The notes under the pieces: generated by a model | Database searches by the model: none | The model's input: only the letters and a program-made list of their open reading frames with translations | What the model was told of the DNA's origin: nothing | Part shown: one piece after another, positions 16,875 through 25,359 of the stretch | Layout of the letters: every line of letters begins with the position of its first letter | Position numbering within the stretch: the stretch's first letter is position 1 | Origin: Chitinophagales bacterium | GTDB lineage: Bacteria; Bacteroidota; Bacteroidia; Chitinophagales; Chitinophagaceae | Length of the DNA stretch: 36,160 nucleotides | Reading direction: 5' to 3' | NCBI GenBank assembly: GCA_017303395.1 | Contig: JAFLBN010000027.1 | Location: forward strand, 1 to 36,160 | Made by a program: the position numbers and the translations under genes

Positions 16875-17660
16875 ATGGCGGGCAATACACTTAATATTTC
16901 GCTGATACAGGCAGACATCATCTGGGAAGATAAGGCTGCAAATCTTTCACAGTACGAGCAATACATTGCAGGCATTCAGGAAAAGAAAGAAGTGGTGGTA
17001 CTGCCCGAAATGTTCAGCACGGGTTTTACCATGAACACGCAAGCATTAGGCGAAACCATGAATGAGGCCACTGTGCAGTGGATGAAAGATATGGCTGCCA
17101 AATACCGTTGCATACTGACCGGCAGCCTTATAATACAGGAAGGCGAACATTATTACAACCGCCTGTTGTGGGTGCAGCCAGATGGTGTAGTAGGTCATTA
17201 TGATAAGCGCCATCTTTTTGCCTATGGCGATGAACACAATCATTTTACCGCAGGTGGCAAAAGGCTGATAACAAGCGTTAAGGGCTTCCGTATTTGCCCG
17301 TTGGTATGCTACGATTTGCGCTTCCCCGTATGGGCACGCAATCTGGGCGATGCTTACGATGTATTGCTATACGTAGCCAACTGGCCCGACAAGCGCAGCC
17401 TGGCATGGAAGACACTATTGCAGGCAAGAGCCATTGAGAATCAATGCTATGTGGTGGGTGTAAACCGTGTAGGGACAGATTTTAGAGGACTGAACTACAG
17501 CGGCGACAGCACTGTTTTTGGCCCGCTGGGCGAAATGATATGTCAGGAAACTAATAAGGCCATAGTACAAACGGTTACATTGGAGAAAGATGTAGTTACA
17601 AAAACACGCGAACAATTACCATTTCTGAATGATGCAGATAAATTTGTACTTTTAGATTAG
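16875..17660 (+). CDS. Nitrilase-family omega-amidase (YafV/NIT2-like)
   Basis: 261 residues, normal for the family. The Glu-Lys-Cys triad is Glu45 (LPEMFSTGF), Lys111 (YDKRHLF) and Cys145 (VCYDLRFPVW). The LPEMFSTGF and NWPDKR-like motifs match the YafV branch, which hydrolyses 2-oxoglutaramate or 2-oxosuccinamate to the 2-oxoacid and ammonia, repairing products of glutamine and methionine-salvage transaminases. It is cytoplasmic, with no signal peptide. It shares its strand with the lipoprotein gene 17 bases downstream. Confidence 0.9.
   Translation: MAGNTLNISLIQADIIWEDKAANLSQYEQYIAGIQEKKEVVVLPEMFSTGFTMNTQALGETMNEATVQWMKDMAAKYRCILTGSLIIQEGEHYYNRLLWVQPDGVVGHYDKRHLFAYGDEHNHFTAGGKRLITSVKGFRICPLVCYDLRFPVWARNLGDAYDVLLYVANWPDKRSLAWKTLLQARAIENQCYVVGVNRVGTDFRGLNYSGDSTVFGPLGEMICQETNKAIVQTVTLEKDVVTKTREQLPFLNDADKFVLLD
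17639..17646 (+). promoter_or_regulatory. Possible internal -7 box for the lipoprotein gene
   Basis: TAAATTTG, an exact TAnnTTTG match, lies inside the end of the omega-amidase gene, 31 bases before the next ATG. It could give the lipoprotein its own promoter; no -33 element is seen. Confidence 0.25.
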
Positions 17661-17677
17661 TATAAAATACAATATTT

Positions 17678-18196
17678 ATGAAGAAGGTATTATTTATAAT
17701 ATTCAGCTCTGTCATAGTATCGTTTTCATCTTGCCAAAAAAGCAAGGACCCATGTGAAACTGCCGCCCTTCCCCCAATACCATTATCTCCCGATTTTATT
17801 CTGGTGGATAAGAATACAGGCGAGGAGCTATACAAGGTTTTGTCGCTTGATAAACACATTAGTGGTAGCCAGCCTTGTAATGATAATAAACTATCTGTAC
17901 TGAATGAGATAGCTAAAAACCCGGGCGACAGTATTTATCACAATTACTTTAGTTTCAGCAATGTACGGCTGAATGTAGGCTATGAAACTAACTCGTGCCA
18001 CACTATATATATGACTATTAATGGTACTGATATAGATACATTGGAATTTACAGGTTATACCACAGTGACAGAAGACCCATGTTATAAACGTTACAACTTT
18101 AACGTTGAAAAGCTGAAGTATAACGGAGCAGAAGTAGCACCAACAATTGTAACAGGTGTAGCACCATACCCCAAATACTATATATTAAGAAAGTAA
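17678..18196 (+). CDS. Predicted lipoprotein of unknown function
   Basis: 172 residues. The N-terminus MKKVLFIIFSSVIVSFSSC is a lipoprotein signal with lipobox Cys19, followed by Gln-Lys-Ser-Lys-Asp. Four further cysteines (26, 67, 107, 135) could form two disulfides in the periplasm. The remainder looks beta-rich (for example residues 88-130). I recognise no family. It follows the omega-amidase gene by 17 bases and may be co-transcribed, but the functional link is unclear. Confidence 0.72.
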   Translation: MKKVLFIIFSSVIVSFSSCQKSKDPCETAALPPIPLSPDFILVDKNTGEELYKVLSLDKHISGSQPCNDNKLSVLNEIAKNPGDSIYHNYFSFSNVRLNVGYETNSCHTIYMTINGTDIDTLEFTGYTTVTEDPCYKRYNFNVEKLKYNGAEVAPTIVTGVAPYPKYYILRK

Positions 18197-18213
18197 TTAC
18201 CCTTCATATTTCG

Positions 18214-18221
18214 TAATTTTG
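18214..18221 (+). promoter_or_regulatory. Candidate -7 box for the RND exporter
   Basis: TAATTTTG, an exact TAnnTTTG match, 23 bases before the ATG at 18245. No clear -33 TTTG. Confidence 0.4.
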
Positions 18222-18244
18222 CGCCCACATTATAAGAACGAATC

Positions 18245-20611
18245 ATGTGGCACCGCATCGCAGCATTTATTATTAAGTTTCGCATCACGCTTTTGGTAAC
18301 GCTGCTTGCAGCTACCTGCGTTATGGGCTATTATGCCAGCAAGGTAGAACTGAGCTACGAATTCACGAACGCCATCCCGACAGACAATCCGAAGTATAAG
18401 GATTACCAGAATTTCCGTAAGCAATTTGGCGAAGACGGTAATATGATGGTGATTGGTGTGCAGACAGATAAATTCTTCAATCAGGACTTTTTTACAGACT
18501 ATGCCAAACTGGTAAAAGATTTGGAGAAAGTAAAAGCTGTAGAAAATATACTGAGTATTCCCGGCGCCATCAATCTTGAAAAAGATACTACTACAGGACA
18601 ACTAAAAGTAGTGAAGCTGGTAAACGACAGCACTATTAATAATGTAGCAGGCATCAAAGATGCATTCTATAATCTTCCATTTTATAAAGGCTTTCTTTAC
18701 AATCCTGAAACGGGTGCATACCTGATGGCGTTGCGCATAGATAAGAAAGTGCTGAACAGTAAAAACCGTGCAGGCGTTGTAAACGAGATATTGAAACTGA
18801 GTGATGCTTTCGGTAAGAAGCATAGTATTGAAATGCACTATAGCGGCCTGCCGCTGATACGTACTATGATGGCAGGACAGGTACAGAGCGAAATGAACCT
18901 GTTTCTGATTCTATCTTTTGTACTCACCGCAATTATCCTTGCATTGTTCTTCCGCTCTTTTATGGCAGTACTGGCAAGTATGCTGGTAGTGGCAGCAGGT
19001 GTAGTATGGTCGCTGGGTACGGTAGTGCTGCTAGGTTATAAAATAACATTGCTGATAGCACTGATACCACCACTGATAGTGGTGATTGGTATTCCTAACT
19101 GTGTGTACCTGCTGAACAAATATCACTCAGAATACAACAAGCACCAGAACAAAGCTAAAGGACTGCTGCGCATGGTAGACAGGATGGGTATCGTTACGTT
19201 GTTTACCAACATCACCGCTGCTATTGGTTTTGGTGTGTTCTTCTTTACCAAGAGTGCTATCCTGAAAGAGTTTGGTTTGGTAGCGGGTATCAACATCATG
19301 GCGATATTCGTGATATCGCTGATATTCATCCCTGCATTGTTCAGCTTCCTGCCACCGCCGAAAAGCCGCCACACAAGCTATCTGGAAAGTGGTTGGATGT
19401 CTCGTCTGCTGGATACAATTACGAATTGGGTTTTCGGACACAGAATGTGGATATATGCAGCAACGATAGTAATATGCGCGGTTAGTGTGATGGGTATGAT
19501 GCGCCTGAATTCTGTTGGCCACATAGTTGATGACCTACCGAAAGAAGCAAAAGTGTATCAGGACCTGATGTTTTTTGAAAAGAACTTCCGCGGTGTGATG
19601 CCGTTGGAAATTGTGATAGACACGAAAAAGAAAAATGGTGCAGTAGGCCTGCCTGTATTGCAGAAGATGGACGAGCTGACAACCTACCTGAAACAATTCC
19701 CTGAAATAGGCCACTCACTTGCACTGACAGAGGGTGTGAAATTTGCACGCCAGGCATATTATAATGGCGATAGCAGCAGCTATGCAGTGCCCAATATGTT
19801 TGATGCTGCCTTTATACAACCATACCTGCGCGGCGGTGCCGGTGGCGATAAAAAAGGTATGTTCAACAAACTGCTGAGTGCGTTTATGGACAGCACCAAA
19901 CAGAAAACACGCATCAGCATCAACATGGCCGATGTGGGTTCTAAACGCCTGCCGATATTGCTGGATAGCATACGCCCTAAAACACTGGAACTGTTTGACA
20001 CGGCGAAATACGATGTCACATTCACAGGTACAAGTATCGTATTCTTAGAAGGTAGCAAATTCATCATCAACAGCCTGCGTGATAGCCTTATACTTGCATT
20101 CATCATGATATTCGGTTGTATGATTGCACTGTTCCGCTCTTGGAGGATACTGTTGATTTCAATGGTCATTAATATAGTGCCATTGCTGATAACTGCAGGC
20201 ATCATGGGCTGGATGGGTATCCCTATCAAGCCATCAACTGTCCTCGTATTCAGTGTGGCATTGGGTATTACGATAGATGTTACCATACGTTTCCTTGTAA
20301 ACTTCAAACAAGAGCTGGTGAACCATGACGATGATATTGCTGCTACCGTAAGGCGTACCATACATGATACAGGCCTGAGCATTATCTACACATCGCTGAT
20401 ACTGGTAGCAGGTTTTGGTGTGTTTGCTTTGTCTCAGTTCGACGGTACAAAATCGCTGGGCTACCTGACATCACTGACGCTTTTGCTGGCAATGGTTACC
20501 AATCTGACACTGCAACCTGCACTGCTGCTATGGATGGATAAAGCACTCCGCAAAAACAAGAGTGCCGATTTCCTGATAGAGAAAGATGAGGATGAAGAAA
20601 CCAAACAATAG
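18245..20611 (+). CDS. RND/MMPL-family membrane exporter
   Basis: 788 residues with the RND layout repeated twice: one helix, a large periplasmic loop (about 35-210), five helices, then a seventh helix, a second loop (about 430-615) and five more. Repeats share the FRSF/FRSW motif after the second helix of each half (ALFFRSFMAVLAS and ALFRSWRILLIS). The second half has a membrane Asp678 (GITIDVTIRF) as in RND proton relays, while the first half has Asn-Cys (GIPNCVYLLNKYH) at the matching place. The protein would use the proton gradient to move a hydrophobic or lipid substrate; size and lack of adaptor genes fit the MMPL/HpnN-like group rather than the AcrB group. The substrate is unknown. Confidence 0.88.
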   Translation: MWHRIAAFIIKFRITLLVTLLAATCVMGYYASKVELSYEFTNAIPTDNPKYKDYQNFRKQFGEDGNMMVIGVQTDKFFNQDFFTDYAKLVKDLEKVKAVENILSIPGAINLEKDTTTGQLKVVKLVNDSTINNVAGIKDAFYNLPFYKGFLYNPETGAYLMALRIDKKVLNSKNRAGVVNEILKLSDAFGKKHSIEMHYSGLPLIRTMMAGQVQSEMNLFLILSFVLTAIILALFFRSFMAVLASMLVVAAGVVWSLGTVVLLGYKITLLIALIPPLIVVIGIPNCVYLLNKYHSEYNKHQNKAKGLLRMVDRMGIVTLFTNITAAIGFGVFFFTKSAILKEFGLVAGINIMAIFVISLIFIPALFSFLPPPKSRHTSYLESGWMSRLLDTITNWVFGHRMWIYAATIVICAVSVMGMMRLNSVGHIVDDLPKEAKVYQDLMFFEKNFRGVMPLEIVIDTKKKNGAVGLPVLQKMDELTTYLKQFPEIGHSLALTEGVKFARQAYYNGDSSSYAVPNMFDAAFIQPYLRGGAGGDKKGMFNKLLSAFMDSTKQKTRISINMADVGSKRLPILLDSIRPKTLELFDTAKYDVTFTGTSIVFLEGSKFIINSLRDSLILAFIMIFGCMIALFRSWRILLISMVINIVPLLITAGIMGWMGIPIKPSTVLVFSVALGITIDVTIRFLVNFKQELVNHDDDIAATVRRTIHDTGLSIIYTSLILVAGFGVFALSQFDGTKSLGYLTSLTLLLAMVTNLTLQPALLLWMDKALRKNKSADFLIEKDEDEETKQ

Positions 20612-20638
20612 ATTTATAGCCTTTTCGTTATATTTATT

Positions 20639-20665
20639 AAGCTGCATGTATGTGCAGCTTTTTTT
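20639..20665 (+). terminator. Hairpin and T-run after the exporter, flush with the next start codon
   Basis: An 8-bp stem (20639-20646 with 20653-20660) with a 6-base loop is followed by T's up to 20665. The next gene's ATG begins at the very next base, 20666. Confidence 0.75.
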
Positions 20666-21886
20666 ATGCTGAAGAGACTGACTGTAATAATCCTTGTTTT
20701 GTTTTCGACATATATTGTGTCGTACGGCAGTATGAATTTTACTCAAAGCCATCAAAGCAAACAATGCATGATTATGGGAACATCTAGACATGTAAAAGGT
20801 GGGATGAGTTTGTATTTGAGAGAACTGTACTTGCAAGCCATTTTCATGTACTTAGAAGAAAACTATTTAAAGCCTGATCAACATCTGCAAATAAACTTCG
20901 GGTTATATTCAGATTACCACTGTAGTGACACAATTAATGGCAAACTCCCTTATACATTAGGATACGACTACACTGTATTTGATGTTTATTCGAGTAATGG
21001 CAAACGCCTGAATAAACAAAAAGCTTACAAGACAATTATACTAAATGTTGCTACAGATAGTATTAATGTTAAAGACTGTTTGAAGCTACTCTTTTACGGG
21101 CTTGAGCATCAAAAAGAAATAGAGCATCTTCAAAAGACTATATCTGCCAAACATTTTTTTAGACACACTGATTCTGTGGTTACTGTTTCAAAAAAGACTA
21201 TCGACAATATACTAACCATTGATAATCCATTCCTTAATCAACTATTAAGATACAAAATATACCGCAAATCCCTTCCAACCTATTCTGAAAGCTATGGCAA
21301 ACTTGATATATACATTCAAAATGATAGTTTCTATTTGTATGAAACAGAAAATATTAAGCCTACTTACTATAACCTTAAGAATTATCTAAGAAAAGATATT
21401 AAAACCGATACACTTAATACAGGTCTGTTTTCATTTTCAGAAATAGGAGATTTCAGTTCAGATACTACTGACAATTATATCATCACACAGAATGATGGGA
21501 AATTCTATCATGTACGGTTACTCGACAGAACGATAAACGGGCCTTATCAGCTACCTTCATTGAGTACAAGAATTGATAAATACAGTAGTGTAAACAGCTT
21601 ATTTACTAATCGTGGTGATTCAATTATTTTAACCATTGGGACTGACTATGATCGCTCAAGCTATTCAATAATATTTAAGCCTATTACGGGTGAAGTAAGA
21701 ATAGACTCATCTTCATTTTGTCAAAGTATAAAAGAAATAGTGCACCAAGAAAAACAAGAACGAGATAAGAAGCAATTAATAATTAAAGAAGCTAAAACAT
21801 TGAAACAACACAAGTGCTACGCACTCATTTTAGTTTGCTTTGTTGTAGTATTAAACCTGTTTCTTGCTTTCAGTAAGAAGCTATAA
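20666..21886 (+). CDS. AT-rich gene for a membrane-anchored protein of unknown function
   Basis: 406 residues. An N-terminal hydrophobic stretch (LTVIILVLFSTYIVSYG) acts as signal peptide or anchor, and a C-terminal helix (YALILVCFVVVLNLFLAF) ends in a short basic tail. A Lys/Glu-rich stretch before that helix looks like a coiled coil. The middle is a large extracytoplasmic region with no motif that I recognise. Base composition is clearly lower in GC than the neighbours (17 of 60 in one line that I counted against 27 of 60 in a line of the exporter gene), which suggests later acquisition. The ATG directly follows a terminator-like hairpin. The 3' end overlaps the convergent NUDIX gene by six bases. 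Confidence 0.72.
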   Translation: MLKRLTVIILVLFSTYIVSYGSMNFTQSHQSKQCMIMGTSRHVKGGMSLYLRELYLQAIFMYLEENYLKPDQHLQINFGLYSDYHCSDTINGKLPYTLGYDYTVFDVYSSNGKRLNKQKAYKTIILNVATDSINVKDCLKLLFYGLEHQKEIEHLQKTISAKHFFRHTDSVVTVSKKTIDNILTIDNPFLNQLLRYKIYRKSLPTYSESYGKLDIYIQNDSFYLYETENIKPTYYNLKNYLRKDIKTDTLNTGLFSFSEIGDFSSDTTDNYIITQNDGKFYHVRLLDRTINGPYQLPSLSTRIDKYSSVNSLFTNRGDSIILTIGTDYDRSSYSIIFKPITGEVRIDSSSFCQSIKEIVHQEKQERDKKQLIIKEAKTLKQHKCYALILVCFVVVLNLFLAFSKKL

Positions 21887-22513
21887 CTCCCCCATCACAG
21901 CTTCCAGTTCGGCTATCATCATGGCGGTAGCGCCCCATACTATGTGGTTATCATTCCAGAGATAGGCCGGTGCTTTGAGGGTAATATCGGGGAAAGCCTC
22001 GGGGGTGATGTGTGTTACAATTTTTCTTTCGGGTGCAAAGAAATCGTGCAGTGGTACCTCCAGTGTGTATTGCACTTCGTTAGCACTTAGTATGTATTGT
22101 TGCGGCTCCGCAGTGTAGCCCAGAAACGGAAATACATTTGAATAGCTAACCGGTATGTAGAGTGATGTAAGACCGCCAAGCAGTTCTATCTTATGTGGTG
22201 CAATGCCCACTTCTTCCTCCGTCTCCCGCAGGGCAGTGTACGACAGGTCTTTATCAGTAGGATCTTTTCTGCCACCTGGGAAACTTATTTGCCCGCTGTG
22301 GGGCTTTCCATCCGTAATGCGTTTTATCAACAGCAGATTCAGCGCATCGTTTTTAGGAAACAACAACGCGAGTACTGCACTTTCCTTTGCAGTGTCCGGT
22401 ATCACACTAGGCAGCTCGCGCACACGCGATGCCATATTGTTTTGTGCTGCAATACCCGGTAACGGTTGCAGCAATCGCAGTTTTAATCTTTCAATCGTAT
22501 CTGTAATATTCAA
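21881..22513 (-). CDS. NUDIX hydrolase, CoA pyrophosphatase (NudL-like)
   Basis: 210 residues with a Nudix box, FPGGRKDPTD then TALRETEEEVGI near 78-104, preceded by the HSGQISFPGG motif of CoA-cleaving members. The N-terminal LPGIAAQNNM segment (19-27) is also typical of this group in Bacteroidota. It would hydrolyse CoA or acyl-CoA to phosphopantetheine and 3',5'-ADP. The start is a TTG at 22513, four bases after the stop of the Fe-S protein gene. I keep it because the next ATG would remove the conserved N-terminal segment. It is the last gene of a three-gene leftward operon. Confidence 0.85.
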   Translation of the reverse strand: MNITDTIERLKLRLLQPLPGIAAQNNMASRVRELPSVIPDTAKESAVLALLFPKNDALNLLLIKRITDGKPHSGQISFPGGRKDPTDKDLSYTALRETEEEVGIAPHKIELLGGLTSLYIPVSYSNVFPFLGYTAEPQQYILSANEVQYTLEVPLHDFFAPERKIVTHITPEAFPDITLKAPAYLWNDNHIVWGATAMMIAELEAVMGEL

Positions 22514-22517
22514 AACC

Positions 22518-22961
22518 TTACTCGTCTTTAAATCCTATTTTCACGTGTGTACCGTCGCAGTAGGGTTTATTGCCCGATGCTCCGCAGCGGCATAATGCAG
22601 TCACTTTATTTTTCTTTACTTCTTCCCCATTTTTGTTTTTGATGGTAATGTTGCCATATACCAGCAGCGGGCCATTGGCAGCTACTTCCACTATAGTATC
22701 TACATCTACCTCAGGGTTTTTATTCTCTATCTTCTCCTCGTTGCGGAAATAACTCAACGCGCCCGAAGGACATTTATCTACCTGTGCCATAATGCTTGCC
22801 GTAGTTGCAGCATCCATCTTTATCCATGGGCGTTCGCGTGGGTTGAAGACTTCTGCCAAACCCGTCCAGCAGAGCTTGCTGTGTATGCACTGGTTGGGCT
22901 TCCATGTAATGGTAATTTCGCCGTTGGTATAATGCTTTGTGATGTCTTTGTGTTCGCTCAT
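22518..22961 (-). CDS. Two-domain Fe-S protein: Fer4_19-like plus CDGSH
   Basis: 147 residues. The N-terminal half has Cys25, Cys31 and Cys64 (QCIHSKLC, DKCPSGAL) in the arrangement of the Fer4_19/mono-cluster domain often fused to CDGSH proteins. The C-terminal half has the CDGSH signature with Cys124, Cys126, Cys135 and His139 (CRCGASGNKPYCDGTH), a 3Cys-1His [2Fe-2S] site; Ser is replaced by Thr, a common bacterial form. It is a cytoplasmic electron-transfer or redox-sensing protein of unknown partner. Its ATG overlaps the stop of the DUF1003 gene (ATGA), showing translational coupling. Confidence 0.9.
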   Translation of the reverse strand: MSEHKDITKHYTNGEITITWKPNQCIHSKLCWTGLAEVFNPRERPWIKMDAATTASIMAQVDKCPSGALSYFRNEEKIENKNPEVDVDTIVEVAANGPLLVYGNITIKNKNGEEVKKNKVTALCRCGASGNKPYCDGTHVKIGFKDE

Positions 22962-23662
22962 TTGGTATGCTTTAATGCTTCAATACTTTGTTGCACCTGC
23001 TTAGTAAGGTCTAATTGCAGTTGCAGCATTTCTACCGTATTTTTTTGCTGATGCAATAACAGATGATCCAGTTTCTTATGCAGCAGGCGTATCTCTGTTT
23101 CTGCTTTCAGGTTTACTTTATAATCGTATTCGCTTCGTTCCCTGTCTTTATCCTCCTGCCTGTTCTGGCTCATCATAATGATGGGCGCCTGCAGTGCAGC
23201 TACGCAAGATAGCATTAGGTTGAGCAGGATATACGGATACGGGTCGAAACCTTTTGCAAGGTACACAGAGTTCAGTATCATCCACAACAGCATAAAGAGC
23301 AGGAACAGCATTATAAACTTCCAGCTACCGCCAAACTCTGCTATCTTATCAGACATCTTGTCTGCAAAAGAGAGCTCTTCATTGTCCTGTTTAATCTCAA
23401 TAGGCTTCAGCGTTTCGTCATATTCATACTGCGCCTTTATTTTCTCTACCACTACATGGTAAGCCTCTATCTCTTCACGGGTTATTTTTGCAACATAGTC
23501 TCTCGTTATCTCATTCAGCGCGTTGTACGAAATGAACGAATCCTCCGCAAGCTCTGTTTTCAGTTCTTTCACAAAATTTTTGAGCGATGGGCGAAGCTCC
23601 ATCCACATCACTCCCTGGGTATCTTCAAACACCCTGCCCGTAATGCTGCAGACTTTTTCCAT
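22958..23662 (-). CDS. DUF1003 membrane protein
   Basis: 234 residues with an N-terminal cytoplasmic part, two membrane helices (about 113-136 and 143-165) and a C-terminal coiled-coil region. The signature GSWKFI, then FDPYPYILLNLMLS, AALQAPIIMMSQNRQ and the KDRxxxxYDYKVNLKAE segment is that of DUF1003 (CorA-like small integral membrane proteins). The molecular function is not established. It is first in the operon with the CDGSH and NUDIX genes, overlapping the former by four bases. Confidence 0.9.
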   Translation of the reverse strand: MEKVCSITGRVFEDTQGVMWMELRPSLKNFVKELKTELAEDSFISYNALNEITRDYVAKITREEIEAYHVVVEKIKAQYEYDETLKPIEIKQDNEELSFADKMSDKIAEFGGSWKFIMLFLLFMLLWMILNSVYLAKGFDPYPYILLNLMLSCVAALQAPIIMMSQNRQEDKDRERSEYDYKVNLKAETEIRLLHKKLDHLLLHQQKNTVEMLQLQLDLTKQVQQSIEALKHTK

Positions 23663-23701
23663 ATATTAAATATACAACAAAGCCCTGTTTGCCTGTATGA
23701 A

Positions 23702-24421
23702 TTAATTGTACATCGGTACTTCTATCACCAGCACATCACTCTCTGCATCTGCACTCAGTGTCAGTGTATCTGTACCACTTAACCCAACCGCATCACGACG
23801 GTTCAGCAATTGTCCATTTGCATTCACACTGCCTGTTATGTTAAACACATATACACCATGCTTGTCGCTATGCAGTTTATGCTCTACACTTTTACCTGCC
23901 TGCAGGGTGGTGCGGTATATCCATGCATCCTGGTGTATTTTCAAACCATCATCATTGCCTTCTATCGGGGATACCAACGATTGCAAATTGTTTACACGTT
24001 CTTCCGGTGCAAACAGTTTTTGGTCGTAGCGAGGTTCTACATTCCTTTTATTCGGGAATATCCAGAGTTGCAGCAGGTTTACTTTTTTATCGCGGTTGTG
24101 GTTGTATTCACTATGAAATACACCCGTGCCTGCACTCATTACCTGTACCTCGTTGGGGTGGATGGCCTGCGTGTGCCCCATACTGTCTTTGTGCTCCAAC
24201 GCACCATCCAGTACTACAGTTATGATTTCCATATTATCGTGCGGGTGCTTGCCAAAGCCCATACCTTCAGATACGATATCATCGTTCAGTACGCGCAGCG
24301 CGCCGAAATGTATTTTACTCGGGTCGTGGTAACCTGCAAAACTGAATGAATGGTGAGCATTGAGCCAGCCATGGTCTGCATGGCCTCTTTCGTTTGCCGG
24401 ATGAAAAACTGTATTTGTCAT
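23702..24421 (-). CDS. Pirin-family cupin protein
   Basis: 239 residues. The N-terminal cupin has the pirin motif and the four metal ligands His59, His61 (GKHPHDNMEI), His103 and Glu105 (GVFHSEYNH). The C-terminal cupin domain completes the bicupin fold, with the Gly-Ser-Val and DAVGLSGTD turns. Some family members are quercetin 2,3-dioxygenases; others act as redox-linked regulators, so the role is open. The ATG at 24421 is certain because an AAGGAG lies five bases upstream, unusual in this window. A 20-bp palindrome covers its predicted transcription start, so it is probably repressor-controlled. Confidence 0.9.
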   Translation of the reverse strand: MTNTVFHPANERGHADHGWLNAHHSFSFAGYHDPSKIHFGALRVLNDDIVSEGMGFGKHPHDNMEIITVVLDGALEHKDSMGHTQAIHPNEVQVMSAGTGVFHSEYNHNRDKKVNLLQLWIFPNKRNVEPRYDQKLFAPEERVNNLQSLVSPIEGNDDGLKIHQDAWIYRTTLQAGKSVEHKLHSDKHGVYVFNITGSVNANGQLLNRRDAVGLSGTDTLTLSADAESDVLVIEVPMYN

Positions 24422-24426
24422 ATTAT

Positions 24427-24432
24427 CTCCTT
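24427..24432 (-). promoter_or_regulatory. Strong Shine-Dalgarno of the pirin gene
   Basis: AAGGAG on the minus strand, five bases before the ATG. Hardly any other gene here has a good ribosome binding site, so it stands out and fixes this start. Confidence 0.8.
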
Positions 24433-24448
24433 TATACTGTGTTTGTGA

Positions 24449-24468
24449 AAATGTATGTACATACATTT
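24449..24468. promoter_or_regulatory. 20-bp perfect palindrome, probable operator of the pirin gene
   Basis: Two half-sites, AAATGTATGT and its exact reverse complement, meet without a spacer. The palindrome covers the predicted transcription start and early leader of the pirin gene, where a bound dimer would block transcription. The regulator is not in the immediate neighbourhood. Confidence 0.65.
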
Positions 24469-24474
24469 ATTTTA

Positions 24475-24507
24475 CAAATGTACAGCTATTTTGTATCGCA
24501 AAACAAA
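24475..24507 (-). promoter_or_regulatory. Pirin promoter with -33 TTTG and -7 TACATTTG
   Basis: On the minus strand, TTTG (24504-24507) is followed after 21 bases by TACATTTG (24475-24482), matching the TTTG/TAnnTTTG Bacteroidota promoter and its spacing. This is the best two-element promoter in the window. Confidence 0.6.
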
Positions 24508-24596
24508 TGTGCCCCTTTATACAACTATTGATAACGTTAATACTGTCTTAATAGCCGAAAAGGAATACAATTAATATATTAATTTGGCTATTGATT

Positions 24597-25358
24597 ATGA
24601 ATAAGAAGACAATTTTCGGGCTTTTGTTAACAGGCCTGTTTATTTCAGCAACAGATAACGTATCTGCTCAAAGTTTTGACACACTGCGCCGCAAAGACAA
24701 AAATGGTTGGGAATTTCTGCAAATAAGAGATGGAAAAACCGTGATGCAGGAAGGACATTTACATAATGGGAAAATTGAAGGCGTTTGGATATTGTTTTGG
24801 GACAGTGGTTTTCCCCGTACCATATCCAGCTATGTAAATGGTGAGAAAGACGGCATAACTACGGGTATGACGGGTGACGGGCAGATGGATTTTATAGAAC
24901 ATTATAAAGAAGATAAGCTGGAAGGTCCACGCCGCACTTACCACATTCGCGGACCTATATATGAAGAGACATATTACTCAGAAGGTAAAAAGCACGGTAA
25001 ATACACCAAGTGGTATAAAACAGGCTTGAAAGAAGAAGAAGGCATGTATGTAGATGGCAAACGTGAAGGCAAAGCTACATGGTACTACCAAGAGGGCGGC
25101 AAAGCAGTAGAATACGAATATTCGAACGATGAAATAGATGGGGAGTCTATTGCCTACTACAGAAGTGGTAAAGTGAGTGAGATGGGCAAATTTAAAAAAG
25201 GGAAGAAAACAGGTATGTGGAGAGAGTTTTATGATGGTGACGAAATGAAAGCTGAAGGCAAATATGTGGACAATGAGAAAGATGGGGCATGGAAATTGTA
25301 TGATGAAAACGGAAAAGTAACAACCGTTAAATATAAAAACGGTGTAGAAGTAAAATAA
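24597..25358 (+). CDS. Exported MORN-repeat protein
   Basis: 253 residues from the ATG at 24597. Residues 1-25 form a signal peptide (MNKKTIFGLLLTGLFISATD...VSAQ). About eight MORN_2-type repeats of 20-23 residues follow, each with a Tyr/Phe-x-x-Gly-Lys-x-x-Gly-x-Trp/x-x-Tyr pattern, for example GKKHGKYTKWY, GKREGKATWYY and GKKTGMWREFY. Such proteins, including those annotated as YwqK-like antitoxins, are common in Bacteroidota; I see no toxin partner and call it only a secreted or periplasmic repeat protein. An upstream in-frame TTG (24591) is not needed. The response regulator ATG comes one base after its stop, so they form an operon. Confidence 0.85.
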   Translation: MNKKTIFGLLLTGLFISATDNVSAQSFDTLRRKDKNGWEFLQIRDGKTVMQEGHLHNGKIEGVWILFWDSGFPRTISSYVNGEKDGITTGMTGDGQMDFIEHYKEDKLEGPRRTYHIRGPIYEETYYSEGKKHGKYTKWYKTGLKEEEGMYVDGKREGKATWYYQEGGKAVEYEYSNDEIDGESIAYYRSGKVSEMGKFKKGKKTGMWREFYDGDEMKAEGKYVDNEKDGAWKLYDENGKVTTVKYKNGVEVK

Positions 25359-25359
25359 T

